The translations under genes and the position numbers were made by a program. A DNA stretch of 39,742 bases, taken from positions 1 through 39,742 of the forward strand of contig JABJKT010000033.1 of assembly GCA_018660225.1 (NCBI GenBank). The letters run 5' to 3'. Source of the stretch: Kordiimonadaceae bacterium (GTDB lineage: Bacteria; Pseudomonadota; Alphaproteobacteria; Sphingomonadales; Emcibacteraceae). Positions 27,974 to 38,813 of the stretch are shown here, piece by piece (position 1 is the first letter of the stretch; every line of letters begins with the position of its first letter). Below the pieces are notes generated by a model. That model was not told the origin of the DNA, searched no databases, and saw nothing but the letters and a program-made list of their open reading frames with translations.

Positions 27974-30406
27974 ATGTTGCAAAGTTATTTAAAGACTGCG
28001 GTCCGTAACTTAATTAACCACAAAATGTTCTCGGTCATAAACATCGGCGGATTGGCGCTTGGCTTAGCAGCGGCCATTTTGATCATGCTCTTTGTCCGTT
28101 ATGAGTTAAGCTTTGATAAATTCTGGACCAATGCTGACCGCTTGCAGCGCGTAGAGCTTACTTTGCACAACCCGGGGGGGAACACTATACCTACTTCTTT
28201 TGCACCTGATCCCTTTGCAAAAACGGCGACCATAGCCTTTCCAACTGAGATAGAACAAGCAACACGAATTTTTATGCATGAACGCATCGTAGTAGAAAAA
28301 GGGGATACATTGTTTCGTGAGCAAATCGCTTTCGTCGACCATAATTTCTTTTCACTCTTTGACATTGATATTGCTCAAGGCAATCGTGATGCGACATTAG
28401 TAAATGCCAACTCCATTATGATCAGCGAAACCACGTCATTAAAGTATTTTGGTGAAAATTCTGCTCTTGACCAAAATATGATCATCAATGACATAGATTA
28501 CACTGTCACAGCCATCATGAAAGATTTGCCGTCTAATACTCATTTGAGCGATATTCACTTTGTAGGACTTCTGGATGAAACGAGATACGGCCCGAACTTT
28601 TTCGACGTATGGGATAATCCAAAATCCTCTAGCTATCTCCTTCTAAATCCTGGCATTTCAGCACGTGAACTTGAAGCCAGACTACCTGATTTTCTAGATC
28701 GCAATCTTGATTATGGGCCGGACTTAAACCCTAGTAACCTGCTTGAGTTAAATCTAATTGCAGTGCCAGACAGTCATTTATTTTCTGTGCGTGAAGATGG
28801 TGATATTAAAACTGTTTATACTTTCTCACTCATAGCCGGGCTCATCATTCTGATCGCTTGCATCAATTTTGCCAACCTTTCAACCGCCCGTTCAATGCAA
28901 AGAGCAAGAGAAGTCAGTCTGCGTAAAGTAATGGGAGCAAGACGAGGACAAGTTATTGCCCAGTTCATAGGAGAATCTATGATAATTACCAGCATTGCGT
29001 TCCTCTTAGCGCTGGTGATAGTTGAATTCACCTTACCTTACTATAATAATTTTCTCGGCTTGCAATTAAATTTAAACCTCGTCGCTGATCCGGCGCTAGC
29101 AGTAGAACTCCTCGTGATTGGATTATTGGCAGGCTTGCTTGCGGGCTTGTATCCCGCATTCCTGATTTCAGGCTTGAGACCGGTGCGGATATTGCGTTCG
29201 GGCAGATCTGGTTCCAGTAAACATGCTATAATCCGTAAAGCGCTGGTAACTTTTCAATTTGCGATCTCTATCGGACTTATTATCGCGACACTTGTCATAT
29301 CCGGGCAAACAAACTATGCGCGCGATATTTACCCCGGATATGATATTGATAACCGGCTCGTGCTCGCCCGCGTTGGCGAATTAGAACCCATTCAGCGTGA
29401 TACTTTAAAAGCTGAAATTCTTAATATTCCTGGCGTTGAGGCCGCGAGTTATTCCACCGATAGTGTGCCGAGGGCAGGATTTACAGGTTTTCCATATGCG
29501 CCGCCATCAGATGTTAATGATGGCTTTGTCGGGATGGAAACAATGACCATTGATCTGGATTTTTTTCAGACCTGGAACATCCAACCGCTTGCCGGACGGT
29601 TATTTTCTTCAGCACGACAAGCTGACGAATATAACCCTGCAGTTGAACCTAATGCTCAAGCCACTCATCCGATTATAATCAATCAGGCCGCAGCACTTGA
29701 ATTTGGCTTTACAACCCCTGAAGCTGCCATAGGGGCTGTTGCCAGAAGGCTTCCGGGGCCAAATGCTGAAGCACCCATGGTTACCATCGTCGGTGTGATT
29801 GCTGATATAAAACTGCGGTCTCTTCGTTCACAAGCAAAACCGTTGATCTTATTGCCATGGGACTTTCTTTATAACGCCCTTACTATTCATATAAATCCGG
29901 AGCAGGAAACTACCATTTTTACAGCTATTGATGCATTATGGACCGAGCTAGTCCCTGATATATCTATTGAACGTTCTTATGCCATAGAAAGATATGATCA
30001 AATGTATGGCACCGAACAGCGTCAGGGCAAAATGTTCATCTTTTTCTCTCTGCTTGCCACTTTTATCGCCGGGCTTGGATTATTCGGACTTTCCGCCTTT
30101 GCAGCAGAGAAGCGCACCAATGAAATAGGGGTAAGAAAAGTTTTTGGGGCCAGCGTAGCTGATATTGTGAAATTGCTGGTCTGGCAATTTACAATACCGG
30201 TATTATTTTCCAATCTACTCGCCTGGCCTGTTGCATTCTACTTCATGAATGAATGGCTAATGGAATTTTCCTACCGTATTAATTTAAATGTATTTCATTT
30301 TGTAGGCGCCGGTTTTTTCGTCCTACTACTCGCTTGGATGACTGTATCCGGTCACGCAATTTCTATCGCAAGAATGAGCCCTATCAATGCACTTCGTCAT
30401 GAGTAA
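27974..30406 (+). CDS. MacB/FtsX-type ABC transporter permease
   Basis: MLQSYLKTAVRNLINHKMFSVINIGGLALGLAAAILIMLFVRYELSFDKF; two FtsX blocks (NLSTARSMQRAREVSLRKVMGARRGQVIAQFIGE; FAAEKRTNEIGVRKVFGASVADIVKLL). Alternative start at 27950. No ATPase gene alongside. Confidence 0.93.
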   Translation: MLQSYLKTAVRNLINHKMFSVINIGGLALGLAAAILIMLFVRYELSFDKFWTNADRLQRVELTLHNPGGNTIPTSFAPDPFAKTATIAFPTEIEQATRIFMHERIVVEKGDTLFREQIAFVDHNFFSLFDIDIAQGNRDATLVNANSIMISETTSLKYFGENSALDQNMIINDIDYTVTAIMKDLPSNTHLSDIHFVGLLDETRYGPNFFDVWDNPKSSSYLLLNPGISARELEARLPDFLDRNLDYGPDLNPSNLLELNLIAVPDSHLFSVREDGDIKTVYTFSLIAGLIILIACINFANLSTARSMQRAREVSLRKVMGARRGQVIAQFIGESMIITSIAFLLALVIVEFTLPYYNNFLGLQLNLNLVADPALAVELLVIGLLAGLLAGLYPAFLISGLRPVRILRSGRSGSSKHAIIRKALVTFQFAISIGLIIATLVISGQTNYARDIYPGYDIDNRLVLARVGELEPIQRDTLKAEILNIPGVEAASYSTDSVPRAGFTGFPYAPPSDVNDGFVGMETMTIDLDFFQTWNIQPLAGRLFSSARQADEYNPAVEPNAQATHPIIINQAAALEFGFTTPEAAIGAVARRLPGPNAEAPMVTIVGVIADIKLRSLRSQAKPLILLPWDFLYNALTIHINPEQETTIFTAIDALWTELVPDISIERSYAIERYDQMYGTEQRQGKMFIFFSLLATFIAGLGLFGLSAFAAEKRTNEIGVRKVFGASVADIVKLLVWQFTIPVLFSNLLAWPVAFYFMNEWLMEFSYRINLNVFHFVGAGFFVLLLAWMTVSGHAISIARMSPINALRHE

Positions 30407-30440
30407 ATATATTTACATATTTTGTAAAATCATCTTTACC

Positions 30441-31706
30441 TTATAACGCAGAAAAGACCTTATCTATTGCGGCAAGGGCCTGATCTGCGTTTTCTTTTGA
30501 GAATATGAGCGGCGGTCTGATTTTTAGGATATTATCATAGCGACCCGTTGAGCCCATCATTACCCCTTCGTCTTTAAGAAGGGTCGTGATGTGACGAAGC
30601 TTATCATCATGCATAGGCTCTTTTGTGACCCGGTCTTCGACAAGGTCCAGCCCCCAAAATAATCCTGAGCCCTGAATATTACCGATAAAATCATATTTGT
30701 CGTTCAGTTTATCCAGACCAACTCTAAGATGCTCGCCAACTTCGGTTACATTTTTCAGCAGTTCATTATTATCAATTTCATCAAGCACCGCCGATGCAAC
30801 GGCGCAAGAAACAGGGTTGCCGCCAAAGGTATTAAAATAGCTATCAATTTCAGCAAACTTGCTGGCAATTTCACGGGTGGTAACAACAGCAGCTACAGGA
30901 TGCCCCGCGCCCATCGGCTTACCAAGCGTTACGATGTCTGGCACTATGTCATATTTTTCAAAGCCCCACCAATTATCACCAAGACGGCAATAGCCTGCTT
31001 GAACTTCGTCACAAATAACAAGTCCGCCGGCGGCGTGGGTTTTATCCACAACCAACTGGGCGTAGCCTTCCGGGGGGATCAATATACCGTTACTATCAAA
31101 AGAAAGATCAAGCATGGTCGCCGCGAGTTCAGTACCTTTATCCGCAAGTCTCTGGATCCCTTTATCAATTTCGGCGGCGAAGGATTCTGCAGTTCCTTCA
31201 GGAACACGGTATGTGTTTGGCGGCTCAAATGTTTCAAGCCATTTTTTCTCACCGAAATCTTTGCGGCGCTCGTCCATCGCCCCCATGATTATGGAGTTTC
31301 CGTGATAAGCGGCTTCATTAACAAGCACGCCATCATTACCCGTAATCGCCGTTGCCATTTGCAGCGCAAGATCATTGGCTTCTGTACCCGTACAAACGAA
31401 AATGCAGGTGTCGAGTTTAGCCGGAAATTTGCTGCTTAATTTTTCTGCAAGTGAGACAATATTTTCATTCAGATAACGGGTATGCGTATTAAGCGTTGCC
31501 GCCTGATCGCTAAGCGCTTTAACCACATTGGGATTACAGTGACCAACAGAGACCACGTTATTATAACAATCAAGATACTTGGTCCCTTTTTCATCATAAA
31601 GCCAGACGCCCTCACCCTTTACAATGTTAATAGGTTCATCATAAAAATGGGAATAGGTCGGCCCAAGCGCCTGTTTGCGTCTGTTCCATAATGCAGTGTT
31701 TGTCAT
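30441..31706 (-). CDS. Class III (PLP-dependent) aminotransferase
   Basis: GEGVWLYDEKGTKYLDCYNNVVSVGHCNPNVV, FVCTGTEANDLALQMA, AYHGNS, ICDEVQAGYCRLGDNWWGFEKYDIVPDIVTLGKPMGAGHPVAAVV. Confidence 0.92.
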   Translation of the reverse strand: MTNTALWNRRKQALGPTYSHFYDEPINIVKGEGVWLYDEKGTKYLDCYNNVVSVGHCNPNVVKALSDQAATLNTHTRYLNENIVSLAEKLSSKFPAKLDTCIFVCTGTEANDLALQMATAITGNDGVLVNEAAYHGNSIIMGAMDERRKDFGEKKWLETFEPPNTYRVPEGTAESFAAEIDKGIQRLADKGTELAATMLDLSFDSNGILIPPEGYAQLVVDKTHAAGGLVICDEVQAGYCRLGDNWWGFEKYDIVPDIVTLGKPMGAGHPVAAVVTTREIASKFAEIDSYFNTFGGNPVSCAVASAVLDEIDNNELLKNVTEVGEHLRVGLDKLNDKYDFIGNIQGSGLFWGLDLVEDRVTKEPMHDDKLRHITTLLKDEGVMMGSTGRYDNILKIRPPLIFSKENADQALAAIDKVFSAL

Positions 31707-31879
31707 TCATTTATTCCTTAGTATACAGCATAAAACAGACCCTATCCTAATCGTTTTATTTGTCAAAGATTATTGCCTTAATAACGTAATTCGTACATTT
31801 TAATATACTTCCCCTTAAAATTGTCATAAGCTCGTAAGCACGCCCATAAGACGAAATTAATCAGGTAAAGGAAAAACTC

Positions 31880-32086
31880 ATGGTACATTATTGTGTAAAT
31901 AAAAATGCTCAGACAAATGGCGATCACGAAGTCCACAAAGTTGGATGCAGATGGTACCCGCAACAAGAAAACCGCTTATCACTCGGAGACCATCCCAGCT
32001 GCAAACCCGCCGTCGTAGAGGCCAAAAAAACCTACCCAAAATCCAACGGCTGCGCGCACTGTAGCCCGGCTTGTAATACAGGATAA
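31880..32086 (+). CDS. Small cysteine-rich protein (68 aa), uncharacterised
   Basis: MVHYCVNKNAQTNGDHEVHKVGCRWYPQQENRLSLGDHPSCKPAVVEAKKTYPKSNGCAHCSPACNTG; purine-rich aggtaaagga upstream; terminator immediately downstream. Confidence 0.75.
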   Translation: MVHYCVNKNAQTNGDHEVHKVGCRWYPQQENRLSLGDHPSCKPAVVEAKKTYPKSNGCAHCSPACNTG

Positions 32087-32119
32087 AAAAAGCCCCTACT
32101 GTTTCAAGTAGAGGCTTTT
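32085..32119. terminator. Bidirectional Rho-independent terminator between convergent genes
   Basis: aaaaaaAGCCCCTACTgtttcaAGTAGAGGCTttt: 10-bp stem with one wobble. Confidence 0.8.
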
Positions 32120-32149
32120 CAATTTCTTTCTAGAAAAGTGCCTTAAGCT

Positions 32150-33169
<1,020 letters not shown>

Positions 33170-33189
33170 TTAATTTTCCTTGTTTTTCT

Positions 33190-33717
33190 TTATAAAATCT
33201 TTTTACCACGGTGAAGGGCCGCAACACCTGTGCGAACCACCTCGACGAGGCCTAAATCATCCATCAGTTCGATGAATGCTTTAATCTTTTCTGTCTTGCC
33301 TGTCACCTCAAAAACGAAACTATTTGCTGTGCTGTCGACGCGCTTGGCGCGAAATGCTTCGGCGACACGTAATGCTTCAAGACGTTGTTCCTTATCACCG
33401 CTCACTTTTATGAGGGCAAGTTCACGCTCCACAGACGGGCCTTCGTCGGTAAGATCACCGACACGGTGGATCGGTACGAGACGGTCAAGCTGTGCTTTAA
33501 TCTGTTCGATGATTTTTGGCGTACCGATGGTGACAACCGTGATACGGCTTTCGTGACCTGCTATATCAACTGGTGCCACGGTAAGATGCTCGATATTATA
33601 ACCGCGCCCTGCAAACAGGCCGATCACACGCGCAAGCACACCGGCTTCGTTATCAACGATAATCGATAAAGTGTGTCTTTCTTTCTGAGGTGTATCTATC
33701 ATATTTTTATCAGGCAC
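33190..33717 (-). CDS. ilvH: Acetolactate synthase small regulatory subunit
   Basis: HTLSIIVDNEAGVLARVIGLFAGRGYNIEHLTVAPVD, ITVVTIGTPKIIEQIKAQLDRLVPIHRVGDLT. Confidence 0.96.
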   Translation of the reverse strand: MPDKNMIDTPQKERHTLSIIVDNEAGVLARVIGLFAGRGYNIEHLTVAPVDIAGHESRITVVTIGTPKIIEQIKAQLDRLVPIHRVGDLTDEGPSVERELALIKVSGDKEQRLEALRVAEAFRAKRVDSTANSFVFEVTGKTEKIKAFIELMDDLGLVEVVRTGVAALHRGKKIL

Positions 33718-33723
33718 GGTTTA

Positions 33724-35478
33724 TTAAACCAATGCCGCCCCTCCTTCAAATTCCTTTAACTCTTCCTCGTCTGGCAGAATCATTTCATTATGAGCTGCTC
33801 CTGATGGGATCATCGGGAAACAATTAGCAAGCTTCTCAACCCGGCAGTCAACAATCACCGGTCCCGGTGTTTCTATCATCTTTGTAATAGTCGCATCAAG
33901 CGCGTCCGGATGATCAACCATAAATCCGGTTGCACCGTAACTTTCGGCAAGCTTTACAAAATCTGGTAATGAAGCAGTATAGCTGTTTGAATAGCGACCT
34001 TCATGGTTAAGTTCCTGCCACTGGCGAACCATGCCCATATATTCATTATTCATGATAAATATCTTAACTGGCAAATTATATTGCATCACCGTTGAGAGTT
34101 CCTGAATATTCATTTGTATAGACGCCTCACCGGCAACATCAATCACCAGCGCTTTGGGATGAGCAACCTGAGCGCCAAGCGCCGCCGGGAAGCCATATCC
34201 CATAGTACCAAGGCCGCCCGATGTCATCCAGCGGTTCGGTTCTTCAAATTCTAAATACTGTGCCGCCCACATTTGGTGCTGACCAACTTCCGTGGTGAAA
34301 TAAACATCCTTGCCTTTGGTTAAAGTCTGAAGACGTTCAACCGCATATTGCGGCATAATCACATCATCATTTTTCTTATAAGCAAGACAGTTTCGTGTTT
34401 TACGGTGATTTATTTCGTCCCACCACTGGGCAAGCGCGGGCGCGTCTAGTTTATGACGGCCTTTTTTCCACATTTTAAGGAACACTTCAAGCACATGAGC
34501 AACATCACCAACAACCGGCACATCAACATGAATAATCTTATTGATCGATGAACGGTCAATATCAACATGGATTTTCTTTGAATTTGGTGAGAAGGCATCA
34601 ATACGCCCCGTGATACGGTCATCAAAGCGCGCGCCGATACAAACCATAACATCACAGTCATGCATAGCGTGATTGGCTTCATAAGTACCGTGCATTCCCA
34701 ACATACCAAGGTAGAGTGGATCAGACGCCGGATAAGCACCAAGCCCCATTAAGGTACTGGTTATAGGCGCACCCGTTAACTGAACAAGCTTACGAAGCAG
34801 TTTCGATGCTTTTGGCCCCGAATTAATAACGCCGCCACCGGTATAAAAAATCGGTTTCTTTGCCGTGGCAAGAAGCTCTACCGCTTGCTTGATCGCGTCA
34901 TCATCGCCTTTTGATGCCGGGCGGTAGCTGCGGTGGACGATCGGGCCTTTGTGAAGTTTTTCACTTTCAAAAATCTGCACATCTTTTGGGATATCAACAA
35001 CAACTGGTCCCGGCCGTCCTGTTGTCGCAACATGGAACGCTTCATGGATCACTTTTGAGATATCATCGGCTTTTTTAATCAGGTAATTATGCTTGGTACA
35101 GTGACGAGTGATGCCGACCGTATCGGCTTCCTGAAAAGCGTCAGTACCAATAAGCTGTACGGGAACCTGCCCTGAAAGACAAACTAGGGGAATACTATCA
35201 AGCATGGCGTCCGTAAGGCCGGTAACAGCATTAGTCGCGCCCGGTCCGGACGTTACAAGAACAACACCAGGTTTTCCGGTTGAACGCGCATAACCTTCGG
35301 CCGCGTGAACAGCTGCCTGTTCATGACGGACAAGAATATGTTTTATCTTCTTATGATTATGAAGTTCATCATAAATCGGCAGCACAGCACCGCCGGGATA
35401 TCCGAAGATAACCTCCACACCCAAATCCTCTAAGGATTTGATGAGGATTGCAGCACCGCTTTTTGCTTTCGAAGACAT
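33724..35478 (-). CDS. ilvB: Acetolactate synthase large (catalytic) subunit
   Basis: FGYPGGAVLPIYDELH, VRHEQAAVHAAEGYARSTGKPGVVLVTSGPGATNAVTGLTDAMLDSIPLVCLSGQVP, MNNEYMGMVRQWQELNHEGRYSNSY. Confidence 0.97.
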   Translation of the reverse strand: MSSKAKSGAAILIKSLEDLGVEVIFGYPGGAVLPIYDELHNHKKIKHILVRHEQAAVHAAEGYARSTGKPGVVLVTSGPGATNAVTGLTDAMLDSIPLVCLSGQVPVQLIGTDAFQEADTVGITRHCTKHNYLIKKADDISKVIHEAFHVATTGRPGPVVVDIPKDVQIFESEKLHKGPIVHRSYRPASKGDDDAIKQAVELLATAKKPIFYTGGGVINSGPKASKLLRKLVQLTGAPITSTLMGLGAYPASDPLYLGMLGMHGTYEANHAMHDCDVMVCIGARFDDRITGRIDAFSPNSKKIHVDIDRSSINKIIHVDVPVVGDVAHVLEVFLKMWKKGRHKLDAPALAQWWDEINHRKTRNCLAYKKNDDVIMPQYAVERLQTLTKGKDVYFTTEVGQHQMWAAQYLEFEEPNRWMTSGGLGTMGYGFPAALGAQVAHPKALVIDVAGEASIQMNIQELSTVMQYNLPVKIFIMNNEYMGMVRQWQELNHEGRYSNSYTASLPDFVKLAESYGATGFMVDHPDALDATITKMIETPGPVIVDCRVEKLANCFPMIPSGAAHNEMILPDEEELKEFEGGAALV

Positions 35479-35718
35479 AACGTCAACCTTTCTTTTTCTT
35501 AGCCTGTTTAATATGGCTCTTTATTTAACAAAAAAATCTTTGTTCGTTAAATTAATTGTAGGTTTATAAAGGCTCCCGCCCTTAATTGCAATTCCAATAA
35601 CAAACAAAGACACTAAAATTCACATCTTAAAACACCACCAACTTAATGATACAATATTATCAAGTCAACTTGTTTTGTGAAATATAATTACAAAATAATG
35701 AATATTTCTTTAACAAAA

Positions 35719-36600
35719 TTACAATTCTTCTATTTTCCAATAGGAAAATTGGTTTCTAAACCATGTCATTTGCCTCTTGGCTAACTGACGTGTTGCGGTT
35801 TGACTTAAGGTAATTGCCTCCTCAAGTGACAAATTACCCTCTAAATATTCAATTATCTGCGGCACTCCAAGCGATTTCATAACTGGTAATGAGGCCGGGT
35901 AGTTAAGCGCCATAAGGTCTTGAGCCTCAGCGATAGCACCCTCGTTATGGATCATTTTTTCAAATCGGTCATTGCATCTTTGGTAAAGCTCGGCCCGCTC
36001 ACGCAGTAAAATATGTTTACTCACATCCACGTCTTCATCAATTAGCCCACCGCTTAGTGGCTGTGACTGCCAATAGCTCAGGGTTTTTCCAGTCGACTTA
36101 ACAACTTCCAAGGCGCGTGAAATCCGCTGGCTATCACCGGGGGCAATTCTCCCTGCTATTTCAGGATCAAGTGCTGCTAATTTATCATGGGCTTGTTCTG
36201 GGCCGTTTTCTTTAACGTCTTTACGCACATCTGATCTTATGGTTTCGTCTATTTCAGGAATTTTCGATAAGCCGTAAACCAGCGCTTTAAAATAAAGCCC
36301 TGTGCCACCAACAATGATCGGCGTTTTTCCCCTGCTCCAGACATCATCAATGACGACCCTTGCCATATCACGCCAGCTCTCTGCAGAACAGGGATCATCC
36401 CCTTTTAAATGACGGTAAAGGTGATGTGGTGTATTTTCCATTTCCTGTGCAGTCGGGCATGCGGTAATGATATCAAGCTCGCGGTATATCTGCATACTAT
36501 CGCCGTTGACGATCTCGCCGTCATGCTCATCAGCCCATTTAAGAGCGAGTGATGACTTTCCGCTTGCTGTTGGCCCGCCGAGCAGGATTATTTTCTGCAT
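35719..36600 (-). CDS. miaA: tRNA dimethylallyltransferase
   Basis: IILLGGPTASGKSSLALKWADEHDGEIVNGDSMQIYRELDIITACPT, HHLYRHLKGDDPCSAESW, IIVGGTGLYFKALVYGLS, TRQLAKRQMTWFRNQ. Confidence 0.97.
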   Translation of the reverse strand: MQKIILLGGPTASGKSSLALKWADEHDGEIVNGDSMQIYRELDIITACPTAQEMENTPHHLYRHLKGDDPCSAESWRDMARVVIDDVWSRGKTPIIVGGTGLYFKALVYGLSKIPEIDETIRSDVRKDVKENGPEQAHDKLAALDPEIAGRIAPGDSQRISRALEVVKSTGKTLSYWQSQPLSGGLIDEDVDVSKHILLRERAELYQRCNDRFEKMIHNEGAIAEAQDLMALNYPASLPVMKSLGVPQIIEYLEGNLSLEEAITLSQTATRQLAKRQMTWFRNQFSYWKIEEL

Positions 36601-36690
36601 TGACAAAATTCCATTTCACTATTGTCCCTTGATATTGTAGATATACCAACCATAACAATAATTCTACAGGCTTATTCACAAGGTTATTCA

Positions 36691-37566
36691 ATGACACATG
36701 TTCTTACTTTAATTTCTAACGCCGCCGACGCGGCAATTAGTGTTGAAATTAAGGAAAAATATGAAAATAAATTAAAGGCAAGCACAAGCAACTGGCTTAA
36801 TGAAAACGTCGCGCTTGATATTTTCTTTGAGGGTGATGTTAGTAACGACCTTACCACGGCGCTCAATAAGGAAGCTTTTGATTTTGCCATTCAGGAAGTA
36901 GCCACAAGGCGCAAGAAATTGCTTGTTGCCGATATGGACAGCACCATCATATGCTGCGAATGTATAGATGAACTGGCAGATTTTATTGGCATAAAAGACA
37001 AAGTTTCACATATCACAGAAGCGGCCATGCGCGGTGAAATTGATTTCAAGGGTGCGCTTAAAGAACGTGTCGCGCTACTCAAAGGATTAAAAGTCGCTGA
37101 TCTTGACCAAGTGTTTAATGAGCGAGTGAAACTAAACCCTGGCGCCTTGACACTGGTAAAAACCATGAATGCAAATGGTGCTAATACGGTGCTAGTCTCG
37201 GGCGGGTTTACTTATTTCACCGCACGCGTTTCTGAACTTACTGGTTTTAAAGTAAACCGCGCTAATATCCTACTGCATAAAAATGGTGACCTCACGGGCG
37301 GCGTTGGTGAACCAATAGTCGATTCAGACACAAAAATTAATTCCTTACGTGAATTCCAACGAACGGATACCCTTGAAACCCATCAAATTATCGCCGTTGG
37401 TGATGGCGCCAATGATATTCCAATGCTTGAAGGGGCTGGTATTGGCGTTGGCTATCATCCTTATCCGGCCGTAACACAAGTTGCTGACGTCGTTATTAAT
37501 CATGGTGATCTTACAGCGCTATTATATATGCAGGGATATTTAATTAGTGATTTTGTAGATAGCTGA
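36691..37566 (+). CDS. serB: Phosphoserine phosphatase
   Basis: VADMDSTIICCECIDELADFIGIKDKVSHITEAAMRGEIDFKGALKERVALLKGL, VLVSGGFTYFTARV, VGDGANDIPMLEGAGIGVGYHPYPAV. Start MTHVLTLIS at 36691. Confidence 0.96.
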   Translation: MTHVLTLISNAADAAISVEIKEKYENKLKASTSNWLNENVALDIFFEGDVSNDLTTALNKEAFDFAIQEVATRRKKLLVADMDSTIICCECIDELADFIGIKDKVSHITEAAMRGEIDFKGALKERVALLKGLKVADLDQVFNERVKLNPGALTLVKTMNANGANTVLVSGGFTYFTARVSELTGFKVNRANILLHKNGDLTGGVGEPIVDSDTKINSLREFQRTDTLETHQIIAVGDGANDIPMLEGAGIGVGYHPYPAVTQVADVVINHGDLTALLYMQGYLISDFVDS

Positions 37567-37608
37567 CATTATGCTACACTCTCATAAAATCGGGAGTCTC
37601 AAAAAAAA

Positions 37609-38733
37609 ATGCAAAAACTAAAACTAATTTTAACATCATTACTTATAACTTCATTTATTCCAGCTATTACAAATGCTCAGGATACGGATCTCGATAAATT
37701 GGTTCTACCAGATGGTTTTTCCATCGAAGTTTATGCCAAGGTCAGAAACGCAAGGCAAATGTCGCTTGGTGATGACGGGACCGTTTATGTAGGAACAAGA
37801 AATCGCGCCGGCGGCCGTATATTTGCAGTTCCCGATGCCAATGGCGACGGTAAAGGTGATGAAGTAATAACGATTGCCGGCGGCTTAAAATCACCATCGG
37901 GACTTACCTATCATAATGGGGATCTTTATATAGGCGCCATAAGCCGAATTTACCGCATTAAAGATATCGCTAATAATTTCAGAAATGATCCAGATCCAGA
38001 GATTCTGTACGGCGATTTACCAGACAAAACCCACCATGGCTGGAAATTCCTTGAATTTGGCCCGGACGGACTACTTTATATTCCAATCGGTGCTCCGTGC
38101 AATATATGTGAGCCAGAAGACGTATTCGCGTCTATTAACACAATGGATGTGAATAACCCGGATGCTGGTATCACCCAATATGCCAGTGGCATTAGAAATA
38201 CCGTTGGTTTTGACTGGGACCCAAATAGTGGTGACCTTTGGTTTACTGATAATGGTGGTGATGGGCTTGGCGACGAAATGCCTGCGGACGAACTCAACCG
38301 TGCACCAACGAGCGGACACAATTTTGGTTATCCATATATCCATCAGGGCGATACTCAAGACCCGAATTTTGGTGATGGGAAAAATGCCGCGAATTATACT
38401 CCCCCTGCACAAAAACTTGCCCCGCATGCCGGTGCTATTGGCATGACATTTTATAAGGGTGATATGTTCCCGGCTAAATATAAAAATAATATCATCATTG
38501 CCGAACATGGCTCATGGAACCGCACCGACGAGGCGGGCCATACCGGACATATGCTGACCCTTGTCACCGTTGAAGACGGAAAAGCGGTCAATTACGAACC
38601 CTTTATTACCGGCTTTTTGCAAGATAATGAAGCATGGGGTCGTCCATCGGATGTTCTGGAACTTAAAGATGGAAGTCTGCTAATTGCTGATGATGATGCC
38701 GATGCTATTTACCGGGTAACATATGGTAATTAA
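37609..38733 (+). CDS. Sorbosone-dehydrogenase-family / PQQ-type sugar dehydrogenase-like beta-propeller, exported
   Basis: Signal peptide ending ITNAQ; LPDGFSIEVYAKVRNARQMSLGDDGTVYVGTR, LEFGPDGLLYIPIGAPCNICEP, FDWDPNSGDLWFTDNGGDGLGDEMPADELN, IAEHGSWNRTDEAGH. Confidence 0.88.
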   Translation: MQKLKLILTSLLITSFIPAITNAQDTDLDKLVLPDGFSIEVYAKVRNARQMSLGDDGTVYVGTRNRAGGRIFAVPDANGDGKGDEVITIAGGLKSPSGLTYHNGDLYIGAISRIYRIKDIANNFRNDPDPEILYGDLPDKTHHGWKFLEFGPDGLLYIPIGAPCNICEPEDVFASINTMDVNNPDAGITQYASGIRNTVGFDWDPNSGDLWFTDNGGDGLGDEMPADELNRAPTSGHNFGYPYIHQGDTQDPNFGDGKNAANYTPPAQKLAPHAGAIGMTFYKGDMFPAKYKNNIIIAEHGSWNRTDEAGHTGHMLTLVTVEDGKAVNYEPFITGFLQDNEAWGRPSDVLELKDGSLLIADDDADAIYRVTYGN

Positions 38734-38813
38734 ATTATTTTTCGAGTTCTGATTAAATAAATTTTAAGTATTATTGATTATAGTTTGCTCAACTAAACTT
38801 TAAAGGAATGGAA

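Noticed and set aside
30729-31439. 236-aa plus-strand ORF opposite the class III aminotransferase
   Set aside because: Antisense shadow of a well-supported coding gene, with no recognisable motif and low-complexity composition.
38071-38508. 145-aa minus-strand ORF inside the sorbosone-dehydrogenase-like gene
   Set aside because: Complete overlap with a strongly supported CDS; no family features.
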